Shown: positions 45,244 to 55,243, counted from the first letter of the stretch. The stretch: 64,000 nt of DNA from Pseudomonadota bacterium (GCA_003353845.1 PIVT01000002.1:57110-121109); one strand, 5' to 3'. Notes: a model not told the origin generated them from the letters alone. Numbers and translations are program-made.

Positions 45244-47154
45244 ATGTCGAATTCAGGCAAAGTGATTGGAATTGATCTAGGGACCACCAACTCTGCGGTG
45301 GCGGTCATGGAAGGTGGACAGGTTACGGTAATTCCCAACGAAGAAGGGGGCCGAACGACCCCCTCAGTAGTGGCTTTTACCGATGAAGGTGAGCGATTGG
45401 TGGGAACGGTGGCCAAGCGCCAGGCCGTGACCAACCCCGAGCGAACCATTTATTCCGTGAAGCGCTTCATGGGCCGGCGCAAAGACGAGGTTTCCGAGGA
45501 AACAAGCCTGGTTCCGTACAATGTTGTGGATGGAAAGGACGGCACAGCGGCCATCGAGGTCGACGGCAAGAACTACACACCACAAGAGATCTCAGCCATG
45601 ATCCTTCAGAAAATGAAGCGATCGGCAGAGGCTTATCTGGGAGCCGATGTCACCGATGCGGTGATCACCGTCCCGGCCTACTTCAACGACCAACAGCGCC
45701 AAGCCACTAAAGATGCAGGTAAAATCGCCGGTTTGGACGTCAAGCGTATCATCAACGAGCCCACGGCAGCGGCTCTCGCTTACGGCCTGGACAAGAAAGA
45801 AGATGAGAAGATCGCCGTCTTTGACTTCGGTGGCGGAACCTTTGATATCTCCATCCTCGAGGTGGGCGAAAACGTGGTGGAAGTAAAATCCACCAATGGT
45901 GACACGCACTTAGGCGGAGACAACCTGGACCAGAAGGTGATCAACTACCTGGTGGAAGAGTTCAAGAAGGATCAGGCCATCGACCTGACCAAAGACCCCA
46001 TGGCCATGCAGCGTCTGCGCGAAGCTGCGGAAAAGGCCAAGATCGAGCTCTCCTCAGCGGCCTCCACCGATATCAATCTTCCCTATGTCACGGCGGACCA
46101 ATCGGGCCCCAAGCACCTCAACGTAAAGCTCTCCCGAGCCAAGTTTGAGCAGTTGATTGGCGATTTGGTGCAGCGCTCCTTGGAGCCCTGCCGCAAAGCC
46201 CTGGCCGATGCCGGTCTCAAGGCCTCTGAAATCGACGAAATCGTGCTCGTGGGTGGTACTACCCGCGTGCCTTTGGTCCAAGAGAAGGTGCAAGAGCTGT
46301 TTGGCAAGGAACCCAACCGCACAGTGAACCCCGACGAAGTGGTGGCCCACGGTGCGGCCGTGCAGGGTGGTGTGCTGGCGGGTGACGTCAAAGACGTGCT
46401 TTTGCTGGACGTCACACCCCTTTCGCTAGGCATCGAAACCTTGGGAAACATTTGCACCAAGGTCATCGAGCGCAACACGACCATCCCCACCAAGCGCAGT
46501 CAGGTGTTCTCGACCGCGGCCGACAACCAGCCGCAGGTGGAGATTCGTGTGCTGCAAGGGGAGCGGGAAATGTCCAATGATAACCGCGAGATCGGGCGAT
46601 TCATCTTGGATGGTATCCCTCCGTCTCCGCGTGGTATTCCGCAGATCGAGGTCACCTTTGACATCGATGCCAACGGTATTTTGCACGTGGGCGCCTTGGA
46701 CAAGGCTTCGGGCAAAGAACAGAGCATTCGCATTGAAGGATCGGGTGGTTTGGACAAGTCGGAAATCGACAATATGGTGCACGAGGCCGAGGCTCACGCC
46801 GGTGAAGACAAAGAGCGCAAAGAGAAAATCGAGAAACACAATGCGCTGGATAGTTTGATCTATAGCGTGGAGAAGACCCTGGGCGAGAATAAGGACAAGA
46901 TCGATGACGAGAGCCGCAAGGGTGTCGACACCGCGTTGGCTGACGCCAAGAAGGACCTCGAAAGCGACGATGTGGCCACGCTCGATGCCGCGAAGGAGCG
47001 CCTTGAGCAAGAGATGCACAAGGTGGCGGAACTGCTCTACAAGGCAGATCCAGCCGCAGCAGGCGCTGAGGGGGCTGCACCCGATGGCGGAAGTGCCGAT
47101 GCCGGAGATGGTGAAGAAGTGATTGATGCTGAGTACACTGAGGAGCAATCCTAG
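45244..47154 (+). CDS. dnaK: Chaperone DnaK (Hsp70)
   Basis: ATP-driven folding chaperone, 636 residues. The actin-like ATPase domain starts [15 protein letters not shown] and holds [21 protein letters not shown] and the phosphate loop [13 protein letters not shown]. The substrate domain follows [13 protein letters not shown], and the C-terminus ends in a Gly/Ala-rich lid and [13 protein letters not shown], as usual. No grpE or dnaJ is adjacent. AAGGAGGA precedes the ATG. It leads a block with hsp20 and lon. Confidence 0.98.
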   Translation: MSNSGKVIGIDLGTTNSAVAVMEGGQVTVIPNEEGGRTTPSVVAFTDEGERLVGTVAKRQAVTNPERTIYSVKRFMGRRKDEVSEETSLVPYNVVDGKDGTAAIEVDGKNYTPQEISAMILQKMKRSAEAYLGADVTDAVITVPAYFNDQQRQATKDAGKIAGLDVKRIINEPTAAALAYGLDKKEDEKIAVFDFGGGTFDISILEVGENVVEVKSTNGDTHLGGDNLDQKVINYLVEEFKKDQAIDLTKDPMAMQRLREAAEKAKIELSSAASTDINLPYVTADQSGPKHLNVKLSRAKFEQLIGDLVQRSLEPCRKALADAGLKASEIDEIVLVGGTTRVPLVQEKVQELFGKEPNRTVNPDEVVAHGAAVQGGVLAGDVKDVLLLDVTPLSLGIETLGNICTKVIERNTTIPTKRSQVFSTAADNQPQVEIRVLQGEREMSNDNREIGRFILDGIPPSPRGIPQIEVTFDIDANGILHVGALDKASGKEQSIRIEGSGGLDKSEIDNMVHEAEAHAGEDKERKEKIEKHNALDSLIYSVEKTLGENKDKIDDESRKGVDTALADAKKDLESDDVATLDAAKERLEQEMHKVAELLYKADPAAAGAEGAAPDGGSADAGDGEEVIDAEYTEEQS

Positions 47155-47187
47155 TTTTTGCTGAGCGCCAACTCTTGAAAGGACCTC

Positions 47188-47586
47188 GTGAAACATTCGA
47201 AGAAGTTCGATCCCTTTGCGGAACTCTTTGGCGATCTGTCTGATCGCTATCAGGGTGATCGGTGGCAGCCGTCCCTTGATGTCTTTGAGACAGAGTCAGC
47301 GGTGATTGCACGGTTTGAGATTGCGGGGGTTCGCAAAGCGGATCTCCGCATCACCATTGATGGCGATCTCTTAAGTGTTCGGGGTATACGCAAGCCCAAG
47401 GCTGAAGATGGCGTGCAGCGTCTCCATCAAATGGAGGTTGCTTTCGGGCCTTTTGAACGCACGATACGGATCGAAATCGCCTTTGATGAGAATCATGTCG
47501 ATGCTCATCTCGAAGACGGATTTTTGCGAATTACCTTGCCCAAACTCCGCAGTGAACCGCGGAATATTGAAATTTCAGATGACTGA
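47188..47586 (+). CDS. Small heat-shock protein (Hsp20 family)
   Basis: A 132-residue alpha-crystallin chaperone that holds unfolding proteins. The core runs from WQPSLDVFETESAV to VDAHLEDGFLRITLPK (the AxxxxGxL-type motif), and the C-terminal IEI tripeptide supplies the oligomer contact. The N-terminal arm is short. Starts with GTG at 47188 after GAAAGGA; 33 bases after dnaK, so probably cotranscribed. Confidence 0.94.
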   Translation: MKHSKKFDPFAELFGDLSDRYQGDRWQPSLDVFETESAVIARFEIAGVRKADLRITIDGDLLSVRGIRKPKAEDGVQRLHQMEVAFGPFERTIRIEIAFDENHVDAHLEDGFLRITLPKLRSEPRNIEISDD

Positions 47587-47622
47587 ATTGACAGCTAAGT
47601 CAATGCGAGGAAGAAAAACGGA

Positions 47623-50046
47623 ATGAGTGAAGACCCCAAGGACATTCGTTCCTTAGAAGAAGGACCTGAAGGCGGCGAATCCGTTGATGTCGGCACAGGC
47701 GATCTGGATTGTTTGGATCCTGTGGATTGTCCGGATGCGTTGCCCATTATTCCCCTGCGCAATACCGTGCTCTTCCCCATGATGGTCTCGCCACTCTTGG
47801 TGAATACCGAGCGTTCGCGCCAATTGGTCGATGATGTCTTGGTTTCCGAAGATCGCTTGATGCTGGCCGTGGCTGTAAAGGACTCGGTGGTGGAATCCCC
47901 GAGCGCCAAGGACATCTACAGTGTAGGCACCGTCCTGCGCGTGGTTAAGATGTTGAAGTTCCCCGACGATTCCTATCGCCTTTTGGTGCAAGGCGTGGGG
48001 CGTGCTCGCATCGATCATATTCTGCAAGAAGAGCCCTTTCTAAAAGGGGAGATCTCCTTGCTCGAAGAGGAGTTGGATTCCGAATCCGTGGCCATGACGG
48101 CCTTGGTGCGGAATCTCGCCCAGCAGTTCAGCGAATTGGCGGCCGAGAGCCCGCGCTTGTCCGATGAATTCCAACACGTTGCCATGAACGTCGAAGAGCC
48201 CTCCCGTTTGGCGGATCTAGTGGCATCCAATTTGGATTTCGATGTAGCTGGGAAGCAGGCCCTGTTGGAAGAACTCAACGTCGAGGCTCGTTTGCGACGG
48301 ATTTCTGACGAGGTGTCACGCGCGCGCGACGTGGTGCACGTCGAAAATGAAATCCGTGAAAAAGTGCAGAGCGACATGGGCAAGACTCAGCGCGAATACA
48401 TGCTGCGTCAACAGCTTGAGGCGATCCGCAAAGAGTTGGGCGAGACCGAAGAAGAAGGGACGGAAATTCAGCGCCTGCGCGATGCCATTGATGCGGCGAA
48501 AATGCCAGAGGATGCGCATAAGCAAGCTGCACGCGAACTTGATCGCATTGAGCAAATTCCCGAAGCTTCGGCCGAGCACGGCGTGATTCGCACTTATCTC
48601 GAATGGATGACGGATTTGCCCTGGGCCGTGGAGAGTGAGGATAAGCTCGACGTCAACCTGGCGCGTGAAATCCTCGACGAAGATCATTACGACTTGGTGA
48701 AGGTGAAGGATCGCATTGTCGAGTACATCGCTGTGTTGTCCCTGAAACGCGATCTCAAGGGCCCCATCCTCTGCTTTACAGGCCCACCCGGAACGGGAAA
48801 GACCTCCCTGGGACATTCCATTGCGCGCTCCTTGGGTCGCGAGTTCGCTCGGATCTCCCTGGGCGGCGTGCACGACGAGGCTGAGATTCGCGGGCATCGC
48901 CGCACCTACGTCGGCGCCATGCCAGGCCGCATCTTGCAGGCCTTGCGTCGGACCAAGACGCGTAACCCGGTGATCTTATTAGATGAAATCGACAAGGTGG
49001 GCTCCGACCAACGCGGCGATCCTTCTTCCGCCTTGTTGGAAGTGCTGGATCCGGAGCAGAACAACACCTTTTCGGACCACTACCTGGAAGTGCCCTTTGA
49101 TTTGTCCAAGGTGCTGTTTATCGCCACGGCCAACCAAGTCGACCCGATTCCCGCGCCACTTTTGGATCGCATGGAAGTTATTGAGTTGCCCGGTTACACG
49201 GCGGAAGAGAAGTGTGAGATCGCCAAGCAGTATCTGATTCCTCGGCAGCTCGAGGAAAACGGACTCGTCGATATCAAAGTGGAATTTCCTGAGGAATCTT
49301 TGTTCTCCTTGATTCACGATTACACGCGCGAAGCAGGTGTGCGCAACCTGGAACGCGAGATTGGTTCCGTCTGTCGCAAGCTGGCGCGGAAGGTGGCGGA
49401 AGACGAGAACGATGGACCCTTTTCCGTTAGCGAATCCCTGCTATCGGAATTTCTTGGACCCATTCGCTTTGAATCGGAATTGGCAGAGCACGTGGGCGCT
49501 GGGGTCTCGGTGGGTTTGGCTTGGACGCCCTCGGGCGGGGACATTCTCTTTATTGAGGCCACGAGTATGGCGGGCAAGGGGCGACTCAAGTTGACGGGTT
49601 CCCTGGGTGACGTCATGCGTGAATCCGTTGAAGCGGCGCGTTCTTGGCTGCAAAGCAATGCCGAAAAATTCCAGATCGACCTGGCGAGTTTCCAAGAACA
49701 AGACATTCATCTGCACGTTCCAGCGGGCGCTGTCCCCAAGGATGGTCCCTCGGCCGGTGTAGCCATGGTGACGGCCCTGACTTCTTTGCTTACGGGACGT
49801 TGCGCGGAGTCCTTCGTGGCCATGACGGGTGAAATCACCTTGCGTGGCAAGGTGCTCCCCGTCGGTGGCATCAAAGAAAAAGTGCTGGCGGCCAAGCGGT
49901 CGGGTATCACGCGTGTCGTGTTGCCAGAACGAAATCGAAAAGATGTGGAAGAGATCGAAGCGGATCTCTTGTCCGGGATTGAATTTAATTATGTGGGGAC
50001 CATTGATGAAGCGCTCGAATACACTTTGGCGGAAACCATCGACTGA
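47623..50046 (+). CDS. lon: ATP-dependent protease Lon
   Basis: Degrades misfolded and regulatory proteins. 807 residues: N-terminal LON substrate domain (DALPIIPLRNTVLFPMMVSP), AAA+ domain with Walker A GPPGTGKTSLGHSIA and Walker B VILLDEIDKVG, and the protease domain with catalytic Ser710 (DGPSAG) and Lys753 (GGIKEK). An acidic head of about 30 residues precedes the LON domain. It is 36 bases after hsp20 and overlaps the next gene by 41 bases. Confidence 0.98.
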   Translation: MSEDPKDIRSLEEGPEGGESVDVGTGDLDCLDPVDCPDALPIIPLRNTVLFPMMVSPLLVNTERSRQLVDDVLVSEDRLMLAVAVKDSVVESPSAKDIYSVGTVLRVVKMLKFPDDSYRLLVQGVGRARIDHILQEEPFLKGEISLLEEELDSESVAMTALVRNLAQQFSELAAESPRLSDEFQHVAMNVEEPSRLADLVASNLDFDVAGKQALLEELNVEARLRRISDEVSRARDVVHVENEIREKVQSDMGKTQREYMLRQQLEAIRKELGETEEEGTEIQRLRDAIDAAKMPEDAHKQAARELDRIEQIPEASAEHGVIRTYLEWMTDLPWAVESEDKLDVNLAREILDEDHYDLVKVKDRIVEYIAVLSLKRDLKGPILCFTGPPGTGKTSLGHSIARSLGREFARISLGGVHDEAEIRGHRRTYVGAMPGRILQALRRTKTRNPVILLDEIDKVGSDQRGDPSSALLEVLDPEQNNTFSDHYLEVPFDLSKVLFIATANQVDPIPAPLLDRMEVIELPGYTAEEKCEIAKQYLIPRQLEENGLVDIKVEFPEESLFSLIHDYTREAGVRNLEREIGSVCRKLARKVAEDENDGPFSVSESLLSEFLGPIRFESELAEHVGAGVSVGLAWTPSGGDILFIEATSMAGKGRLKLTGSLGDVMRESVEAARSWLQSNAEKFQIDLASFQEQDIHLHVPAGAVPKDGPSAGVAMVTALTSLLTGRCAESFVAMTGEITLRGKVLPVGGIKEKVLAAKRSGITRVVLPERNRKDVEEIEADLLSGIEFNYVGTIDEALEYTLAETID

Positions 50047-51007
50047 TGCTCCGAGAGTAGGGGCGCAGAGGCGATTCCCTGCACGCGTCCTGCTTTTGAG
50101 CATGCTGCTGAGCGCGGCCTGTGTCACTCAGGGGACCTATGAAGAACTTCTGATGGACCGCGATGCTACGGCACAGCGCGAGTCGTCCTTGCGGGCTGAA
50201 GTCGCCCAGCTGGAACAACGAATCGACCTCCTGGAGACCACGAGTGAAAGTCTGAGTTCCGAGCGCATCCAATTGATCGATGAGATGGAAACCTTGAGTC
50301 TGGAACGCGAGGTTATGATTGCGAGCCTGAAATCGCTGCAAGAGGCCCGCGAGCAACTTTCCGGGGAACTCTCCTCGCGCACCAGTGAGCTGGACAGGCG
50401 AAATCAGGAACTTCAAGCGCTGACGGGAACTTACGAGGGTTTGGTGGAAGACTTGGAATCCGAAGTCTCCTCTGGCCGCATCCAGATTGAACAGCTGAAG
50501 GAAGGTGTCCGCTTGAATCTTCCCCAAGAAGTCTTGTTCCCACTGGGTTCCTCCAAGCTGGCACCCGAAGGCGAGGCTGTATTGCACAAGGTCGCCAGCA
50601 GTATCAACACCGATGAATACCGCGTGGAAGTGCAGGGTCACACCGACAACTTGGGCATTCACGGCGCCTTGGCCAAGCGCTACCCCACCAATTGGGAGTT
50701 GGCGGGGGCGCGAGCCGCTCGTGTCGTTCGCTTGCTCGAAGAAGGAGGCGTGCGTCCGGATCGACTGACTGCCGTTTCCATGGGCTCGCATCAACCCGTG
50801 GCTTCCAATGAGAGCGAGGAGGGACGGGCACTCAATCGACGCATTGAAATTCGGCTGCTGCGAATCACCGGCCCGAAAGGCAAAGCCCCAGATGAAGTGC
50901 CCGGTGAAGCCCCAGAGGAAGCGCAAGTTGAAGATCCGAGTGCCTCGGAAGGTGCCGCCGAGAAAAATCAGGAAAAAGCTGTGGAAGCACCTGCCGTAGC
51001 TGAATAA
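50006..51007 (+). CDS. OmpA-domain lipoprotein with coiled coil
   Basis: About 333 residues. Arg-rich leader and hydrophobic core ending LLSAACVT, giving a probable lipobox cysteine. Then a long coiled coil (about 45-165, heptads of Leu/Glu/Arg), an OmpA-type peptidoglycan-binding domain with VQGHTDNLGIHGALAKRYPTN and NRRIEIRLL, and a Glu/Ala/Pro-rich tail. ATG at 50006 has GGGGA six bases upstream and lies inside lon; no better start exists after the lon stop before the leader. Function likely ties the outer membrane to the cell wall. Confidence 0.85.
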   Translation: MKRSNTLWRKPSTDAPRVGAQRRFPARVLLLSMLLSAACVTQGTYEELLMDRDATAQRESSLRAEVAQLEQRIDLLETTSESLSSERIQLIDEMETLSLEREVMIASLKSLQEAREQLSGELSSRTSELDRRNQELQALTGTYEGLVEDLESEVSSGRIQIEQLKEGVRLNLPQEVLFPLGSSKLAPEGEAVLHKVASSINTDEYRVEVQGHTDNLGIHGALAKRYPTNWELAGARAARVVRLLEEGGVRPDRLTAVSMGSHQPVASNESEEGRALNRRIEIRLLRITGPKGKAPDEVPGEAPEEAQVEDPSASEGAAEKNQEKAVEAPAVAE

Positions 51008-51056
51008 ACTGGCTCGAACCACTTACCAGAACGCGAGTACAGAGGACCCATTCGAA

Positions 51057-52139
51057 ATGACTGATTCAAACTATTCCCAACCCGCCGGTGTTGTGACGGG
51101 CGAGGGTTATCAGACCTTGGTGGCCGCGGGCAAAGCCGGTGGCTATGCACTTCCCGCGGTAAATGTAACCACCAGCAGTACCCTGAATGCTGTGATGGAG
51201 GCGGCGGCACTGGCCAAGTCCGACGTCATCGTTCAGCTCTCCAACGGCGGCGCGCAGTATTATGCGGGCAAGGGGATTCAAGATGCCTTCCAAGCCAAGG
51301 TCTTGGGTGCGGTTGCCGCGGCTGAGCACGTACACCTACTGGCTGAGCATTATGGCGTGTGTGTGGTGATGCACACCGATCACGCGGATCGCAAGTTGAT
51401 TCCTTGGGTTGAGGCGCTGTTGGATCAAGGCGAACGCTACTTCGAGAAGACAGGCCGCCCCTTGTATTCGTCTCACATGCTCGATTTGAGCGCGGAAGAC
51501 ATCGATTTCAATCTCTCTGAGTGTGAACGCCTGCTCAAGCGCATGAGCAAGATCGGTATGAGCTTGGAGATCGAACTGGGCGTGACTGGCGGTGAGGAAG
51601 ATGGGGTCGGTGTGGATGTGGACAGTGCCGATAATTCCAAGCTGTACACACAGCCTGAAGATGTGCTTCGAGCCTACAAGCTGCTTTCGCCCATCGGGCA
51701 TTTCTCGGTGGCGGCGTCCTTTGGGAATGTGCACGGGGTGTACAAGCCGGGCAACGTGAAATTGCGTCCGGAAATCCTCAAAGATTCCCAGGCTTTGGTG
51801 CAGAAGGAAGAGGGTACGGGATCCAACCCACTCAACCTCGTCTTCCACGGCGGATCAGGTTCTGAGAAATCCAAGATCAGCGAAGCCGTGAGCTACGGCG
51901 TCTTTAAAATGAACATCGATACGGACACTCAGTTCGCCTACTCCAAGCCAGTCGGCGCTTTTGTGAACGAGCATGCGAAGGCCTTCCAGTATCAAATCGA
52001 TCCCGATGATGGGACGCCTTATAAAAAGCAGTACGACCCGCGGGCTTGGACGCGCAAAGCCGAAGAAGGTATCGTACAGCGCTTGCAAGAGGCCTACACA
52101 GACTTAGGTTCTATGGGTCAGTCCATCGCCAAGAGTTGA
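51057..52139 (+). CDS. fba: Class II fructose-bisphosphate aldolase
   Basis: Zinc enzyme that splits fructose 1,6-bisphosphate in glycolysis. The 360-residue protein resembles the Escherichia coli FbaA type: HTDHADRKLIPWVEALLD with zinc His, YSSHMLDLSAEDIDFNL, ELGVTGGEEDGV with catalytic acids, and VFHGGSGSEKSKI. All expected residues are present. It lies 49 bases after the lipoprotein gene and is closed by a strong terminator. Pgk and TpiA of the same pathway are at 58.5-60.5 kb. Confidence 0.97.
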   Translation: MTDSNYSQPAGVVTGEGYQTLVAAGKAGGYALPAVNVTTSSTLNAVMEAAALAKSDVIVQLSNGGAQYYAGKGIQDAFQAKVLGAVAAAEHVHLLAEHYGVCVVMHTDHADRKLIPWVEALLDQGERYFEKTGRPLYSSHMLDLSAEDIDFNLSECERLLKRMSKIGMSLEIELGVTGGEEDGVGVDVDSADNSKLYTQPEDVLRAYKLLSPIGHFSVAASFGNVHGVYKPGNVKLRPEILKDSQALVQKEEGTGSNPLNLVFHGGSGSEKSKISEAVSYGVFKMNIDTDTQFAYSKPVGAFVNEHAKAFQYQIDPDDGTPYKKQYDPRAWTRKAEEGIVQRLQEAYTDLGSMGQSIAKS

Positions 52140-52169
52140 GCGCGGGCCAGGAAACGAAGGAAGCGCAAC

Positions 52170-52237
52170 AAAAAGACCCCGCTCCTCTCACACTTGCCAT
52201 CAAGCGCAGGCAAGTGTGAAAGAAGCGGGGCTTTTTT
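52170..52237 (+). terminator. Rho-independent terminator after fba
   Basis: A two-part stem: AAAGACCCCGCT pairs with AGCGGGGCTTTT and the inner TCACACTTGCC with GGCAAGTGTGA around a ten-base loop, followed by a T run. It lies 30 bases after the fba stop, upstream of the convergent response regulator gene. Confidence 0.92.
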
Positions 52238-52281
52238 GTGGATGGTCTTGTGTCGCTGCCTTCCCCCACTGTTAAGTCTGA

Positions 52282-52866
52282 CTAATGAAATTCAGGTGCG
52301 CAGGGCTGTCCCCAATTTTTATGCTCTTGCGCAGGTATGCCCTCTTCTTTGTATGCCTCAGCGACGCGGCGCAACACAGCCAGGGTGCAATGGATACAGC
52401 CGCCTTTTTGCCCGTTTCCGTGTTCGCAGCGGCCGAAGACCAATTCTACGGCCTTGTCCTGTACTTCTCGGTGGTCCGCACAGTGTTGATTCCGATCGCG
52501 GTACTGCTTGGCGTCCACGCCCTCTTCAACGGCCTTGATCAACTCTTCAGGTGAAACGGGTTTGCACAGGTATTCCAATGCGCCGCCGCGCAGGGCTTGG
52601 ATGGCGGTTTCCACCGTGGGTGCGCCCGTGACGAGCACAACGACGACGTTGGGCGCTTCTTTTGAAACGATACTCATGAGATCCAGACCATTCTGGCCCG
52701 GCATGAAGATATCTGAAACCATAACGTCAATTTCATGTTGCGATAAAGTTTGCATTGCTTCAGGCGTCCCTTCCGCCATCCATACGTCATGTCCATGATT
52801 TTTTAGAATTTGAGAGAACGTGAGACGAACGCTGCGTTCATCGTCGACTACGAGTATGCGGGCCAC
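52282..52866 (-). CDS. Response regulator with Cys/His-rich C-terminal tail
   Basis: 194 residues from GTG at 52866 (GGAGG nine bases upstream; TTG at 52911 is an alternative). The receiver domain (1-120) has Asp8/Asp9, phospho-acceptor Asp52, Thr80 and Lys102, of NtrC-like type (TVETAIQALRGGALEYLCKP). The tail (121-194) has no known output domain but carries Cys129, His132, Cys147, His149, Cys157, His159 and Cys160 (CEHGNGQKGGCIHC), which looks like a metal- or redox-binding site. No histidine kinase is adjacent. Confidence 0.88.
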   Translation of the reverse strand: MARILVVDDERSVRLTFSQILKNHGHDVWMAEGTPEAMQTLSQHEIDVMVSDIFMPGQNGLDLMSIVSKEAPNVVVVLVTGAPTVETAIQALRGGALEYLCKPVSPEELIKAVEEGVDAKQYRDRNQHCADHREVQDKAVELVFGRCEHGNGQKGGCIHCTLAVLRRVAEAYKEEGIPAQEHKNWGQPCAPEFH

Positions 52867-53575
52867 TTGCTTGTTCCTCCAAAGGTTTTTATGTCTGGCA
52901 CCAGTATTCAAAATGTTTGGCAGTTATTTTTTGATCGCTTTGTCTTTACGCATTTGTGCACTGAAATCACTGTCGAGGGTTCGAATCCAGGACGTGATTT
53001 CAGATGAATTTGACAACGGATGTTAGAGTTTTTGTTCGTGCTTTGTTTTGAATTACTCGCCCATCACCGCGTTGCATAGTAAGGATCGAGGGCATGCAAT
53101 GGGAATCCGGTGAAGTAACTAACTTGGGTGTATTTAACTCGTAATGGCATTTCGATTGAGTGCTTCGTTTCTCTTCGAAGTGAAAAGTTTTGTCGCTAGA
53201 AAATTAAATTGAAGTCCAATGGGTGGGGCTTTGGTTTTTGCTCGAAGAGATTTCAGAGGTCGAAGCAGCCGATGGTTTGGTGCTATTATTCACGGTGCCA
53301 TGTGGAGGTTGCACGGGGTCGACGCCAACACTTTGGACCGCTGGTACAAGTGGCTTCTCTGCAACCAAGGCGACAAAGCGCCGCAGCGTTGCTGCTTGGC
53401 TAGGTGAATCTACCGGGATGTCTTCCCCGGTTGTTTTCCGGGGAGGAAAAGCGATAAAGCCCGAGCAGTCAGAATTAGACAAGGATAAGGTTTGCTAATC
53501 GAAGGAGAAAATAAAATCGTGACCGAGCGGGAACCACGGTGTTGATTTACCGCAGGCGCGGGGAGGGAGGTTCAG
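52867..53575. other. Long intergenic region before the potassium channel gene
   Basis: About 700 bases with no convincing gene. 52900-53200 is clearly AT-richer. 53204-53482 (minus) and 53223-53498 (plus) hold open frames of about 90 codons without recognisable products, and they overlap each other. A GC hairpin (TCCCCGG/CCGGGGA, 53424-53444), a word AGGTGAATC (53402-53410) and AGCCCGAGCAGTCAG (53458-53472) suggest a structured leader. An eight-codon frame starts at GTG 53519 behind GAAGGAG. The TTG of the channel follows GGGAGGGAGG. Confidence 0.45.
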
Positions 53576-54301
53576 TTGGCGAGTAAGCTGAGAGAATATT
53601 TGCCGGGCCCTTACACCATCCTCTTGGCGATCTTGCTCTGCTTTATAGCGCTGACGCCCATTTTGGCGGAGGGGGAACGGGGATCCACTTTCATTCGAGT
53701 TGGCTTTTCTGCGATTTTTCTGGCGGGGATCTACGTCTCAGGAAGTAGCCGTCGGCTTGTGGAGAGGGTCGAATTTTACCTTGTATGCATTGTTCTAGCG
53801 GTGGAATGGGGAACTCTCTTCTTCGATCTCACTGATGCCTCAGACGGAATCGTCCGCTCAGTCTCTTTCGCAGTGGTCTTATTTTTGACGGCCTTTGTAC
53901 AGCTTAAGGCTTTGCTGAAGCAAACTGAGGTTTCTAGCGACACCATTGCCGGAGGAATCAACATCTACGCGCTCATGACGCTGGGCTTCATGATGTTGCA
54001 CGCCTTTGTGGAGATCATGGAACCGGGTTCCTATCTGGTCTTCGGGCAGGAGATGACGGATTACTTAGTGCAGGAAGGGATGCAAACGGCGGTACCCACC
54101 CTGATGTATTTCAGCTTTGTCACCATTACGACGCTGGGTTACGGAGATATCGTGCCGGTTTCCGCGATTTCTCGGAACCTGGTCAGTATGGAAGCGTTCT
54201 TTGGTCAGCTCTACCTCGCGACCTTTGTCGCTCGCATCGTCGGCCTTTACGTGGGGAGCCAGAGCGCCTCTCGAAGTGCCCCTCAAGACGCTGAAGACTG
54301 A
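53576..54301 (+). CDS. Six-helix potassium channel
   Basis: 241 residues, six predicted membrane helices (about 13-30, 36-55, 65-83, 92-115, 125-145, 200-220) and a pore loop with the selectivity filter TITTLGYGDIVPVS before the last helix. The fourth helix lacks the row of Arg residues of voltage sensors, so it should be voltage-independent. There is no regulatory RCK domain; the tail is short. TTG start with GGAGG seven bases upstream. Its end overlaps the phosphoesterase gene on the other strand by 19 bases. Confidence 0.9.
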   Translation: MASKLREYLPGPYTILLAILLCFIALTPILAEGERGSTFIRVGFSAIFLAGIYVSGSSRRLVERVEFYLVCIVLAVEWGTLFFDLTDASDGIVRSVSFAVVLFLTAFVQLKALLKQTEVSSDTIAGGINIYALMTLGFMMLHAFVEIMEPGSYLVFGQEMTDYLVQEGMQTAVPTLMYFSFVTITTLGYGDIVPVSAISRNLVSMEAFFGQLYLATFVARIVGLYVGSQSASRSAPQDAED

Positions 54302-55038
54302 AGTTCCAGCACAGGAATTTCACTACTCGCGCGAAAGCGCAGTCGAATTCCCCAAGTGCCAATACCCCGACTGATGAAGAGTTGCGTATTGTCGACCCGG
54401 TGATGACCGCTGACAAAGGGTTGATCGAGTTTCACCAGGTGATGAAAGGGATAAATCTGACCGCCGTGCGTATGTCCGCTGAGTTGCAGATCCACCTTCC
54501 GCGGGTGGGCGTGGTCGATGTCCTTGGGTTGATGCGCCAGTAGGATGGTAGGGTCATCGGGATTTACCTTTTCAAACACAGCGTCCAGATCGCGCGCGAT
54601 GTTGAAAAAGCGACTCATGCGATCACTGATACCCACCAGATTCAGCAGCTCTTCGTCGCGTTCCAATTGAATATGGCGATTGTCCAAATCGATGATGCCC
54701 AACTCGGGCAAGACATTGCGCAATACGCTCAGGCCTCGATAGACATCATGGTTCCCACTCACAAAATAGGTGGGCCGTTCCAGTTGCTTGAAAGCCTCAA
54801 GCTTGTCGCGAATTTGAGTCGCGCGCTGGTCGATGAGATCACCCGTAATGACCACAATGTCGGTTTTCTCTGCATTGACGGTATCGACCAAGCGGTACAA
54901 AGCAGAGGTCGAGGTCTTGGCATCGATGTGTAAATCTGAGAGTTGAAGGATGCGGAACCCGTTGAAGGCCTTGGGTAGATTTCGGATCTCAATGGGGACC
55001 TGCGTGATCCGAAAGGATCGGAAAGGAATTTCAAACAT
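54283..55038 (-). CDS. Calcineurin-like metallophosphoesterase
   Basis: About 251 residues of the YkuE/UDP-diacylglucosamine-like phosphoesterase group. Metal-binding motifs are complete: QLSDLHID, ITGDLID, SGNHDVY, LAHQPKD and SGHTHGGQIYP. No clear signal peptide or membrane anchor. GTG at 55104 would add 22 residues; ATG at 55038 (MFEIPFRSF) is preferred. Substrate unknown; possible cell-envelope phospholipid or nucleotide. Confidence 0.9.
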   Translation of the reverse strand: MFEIPFRSFRITQVPIEIRNLPKAFNGFRILQLSDLHIDAKTSTSALYRLVDTVNAEKTDIVVITGDLIDQRATQIRDKLEAFKQLERPTYFVSGNHDVYRGLSVLRNVLPELGIIDLDNRHIQLERDEELLNLVGISDRMSRFFNIARDLDAVFEKVNPDDPTILLAHQPKDIDHAHPRKVDLQLSGHTHGGQIYPFHHLVKLDQPFVSGHHRVDNTQLFISRGIGTWGIRLRFRASSEIPVLELQSSAS

Positions 55039-55243
55039 CGATGTCAGTGGCCTTATTTTGGCAATTCCCAAGTGTTGACGGGAAGATAGCTGATTTTTTC
55101 CCACGGTTGATCACAACCGATCTGAAACCCTCCAATCTAGAAATTCCCTTTTAAAATCAAAGAATCCCAGCGGAAAATACTCACTCTTGTGGCCTCCCTG
55201 ACCGATGTTTTTCTAAGTAGTGCACCGTCATTTTGAGGAATCC

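Noticed and set aside
52975..53005. GGGTTCGAATCC, a T-arm-like string suggesting a tRNA remnant
   Set aside because: No acceptor, anticodon or D arm can be folded around it.
53204..53498. Two overlapping frames of about 90 codons in the gap before the potassium channel
   Set aside because: Neither resembles a known protein and they overlap on opposite strands; one may be real, but I cannot choose.
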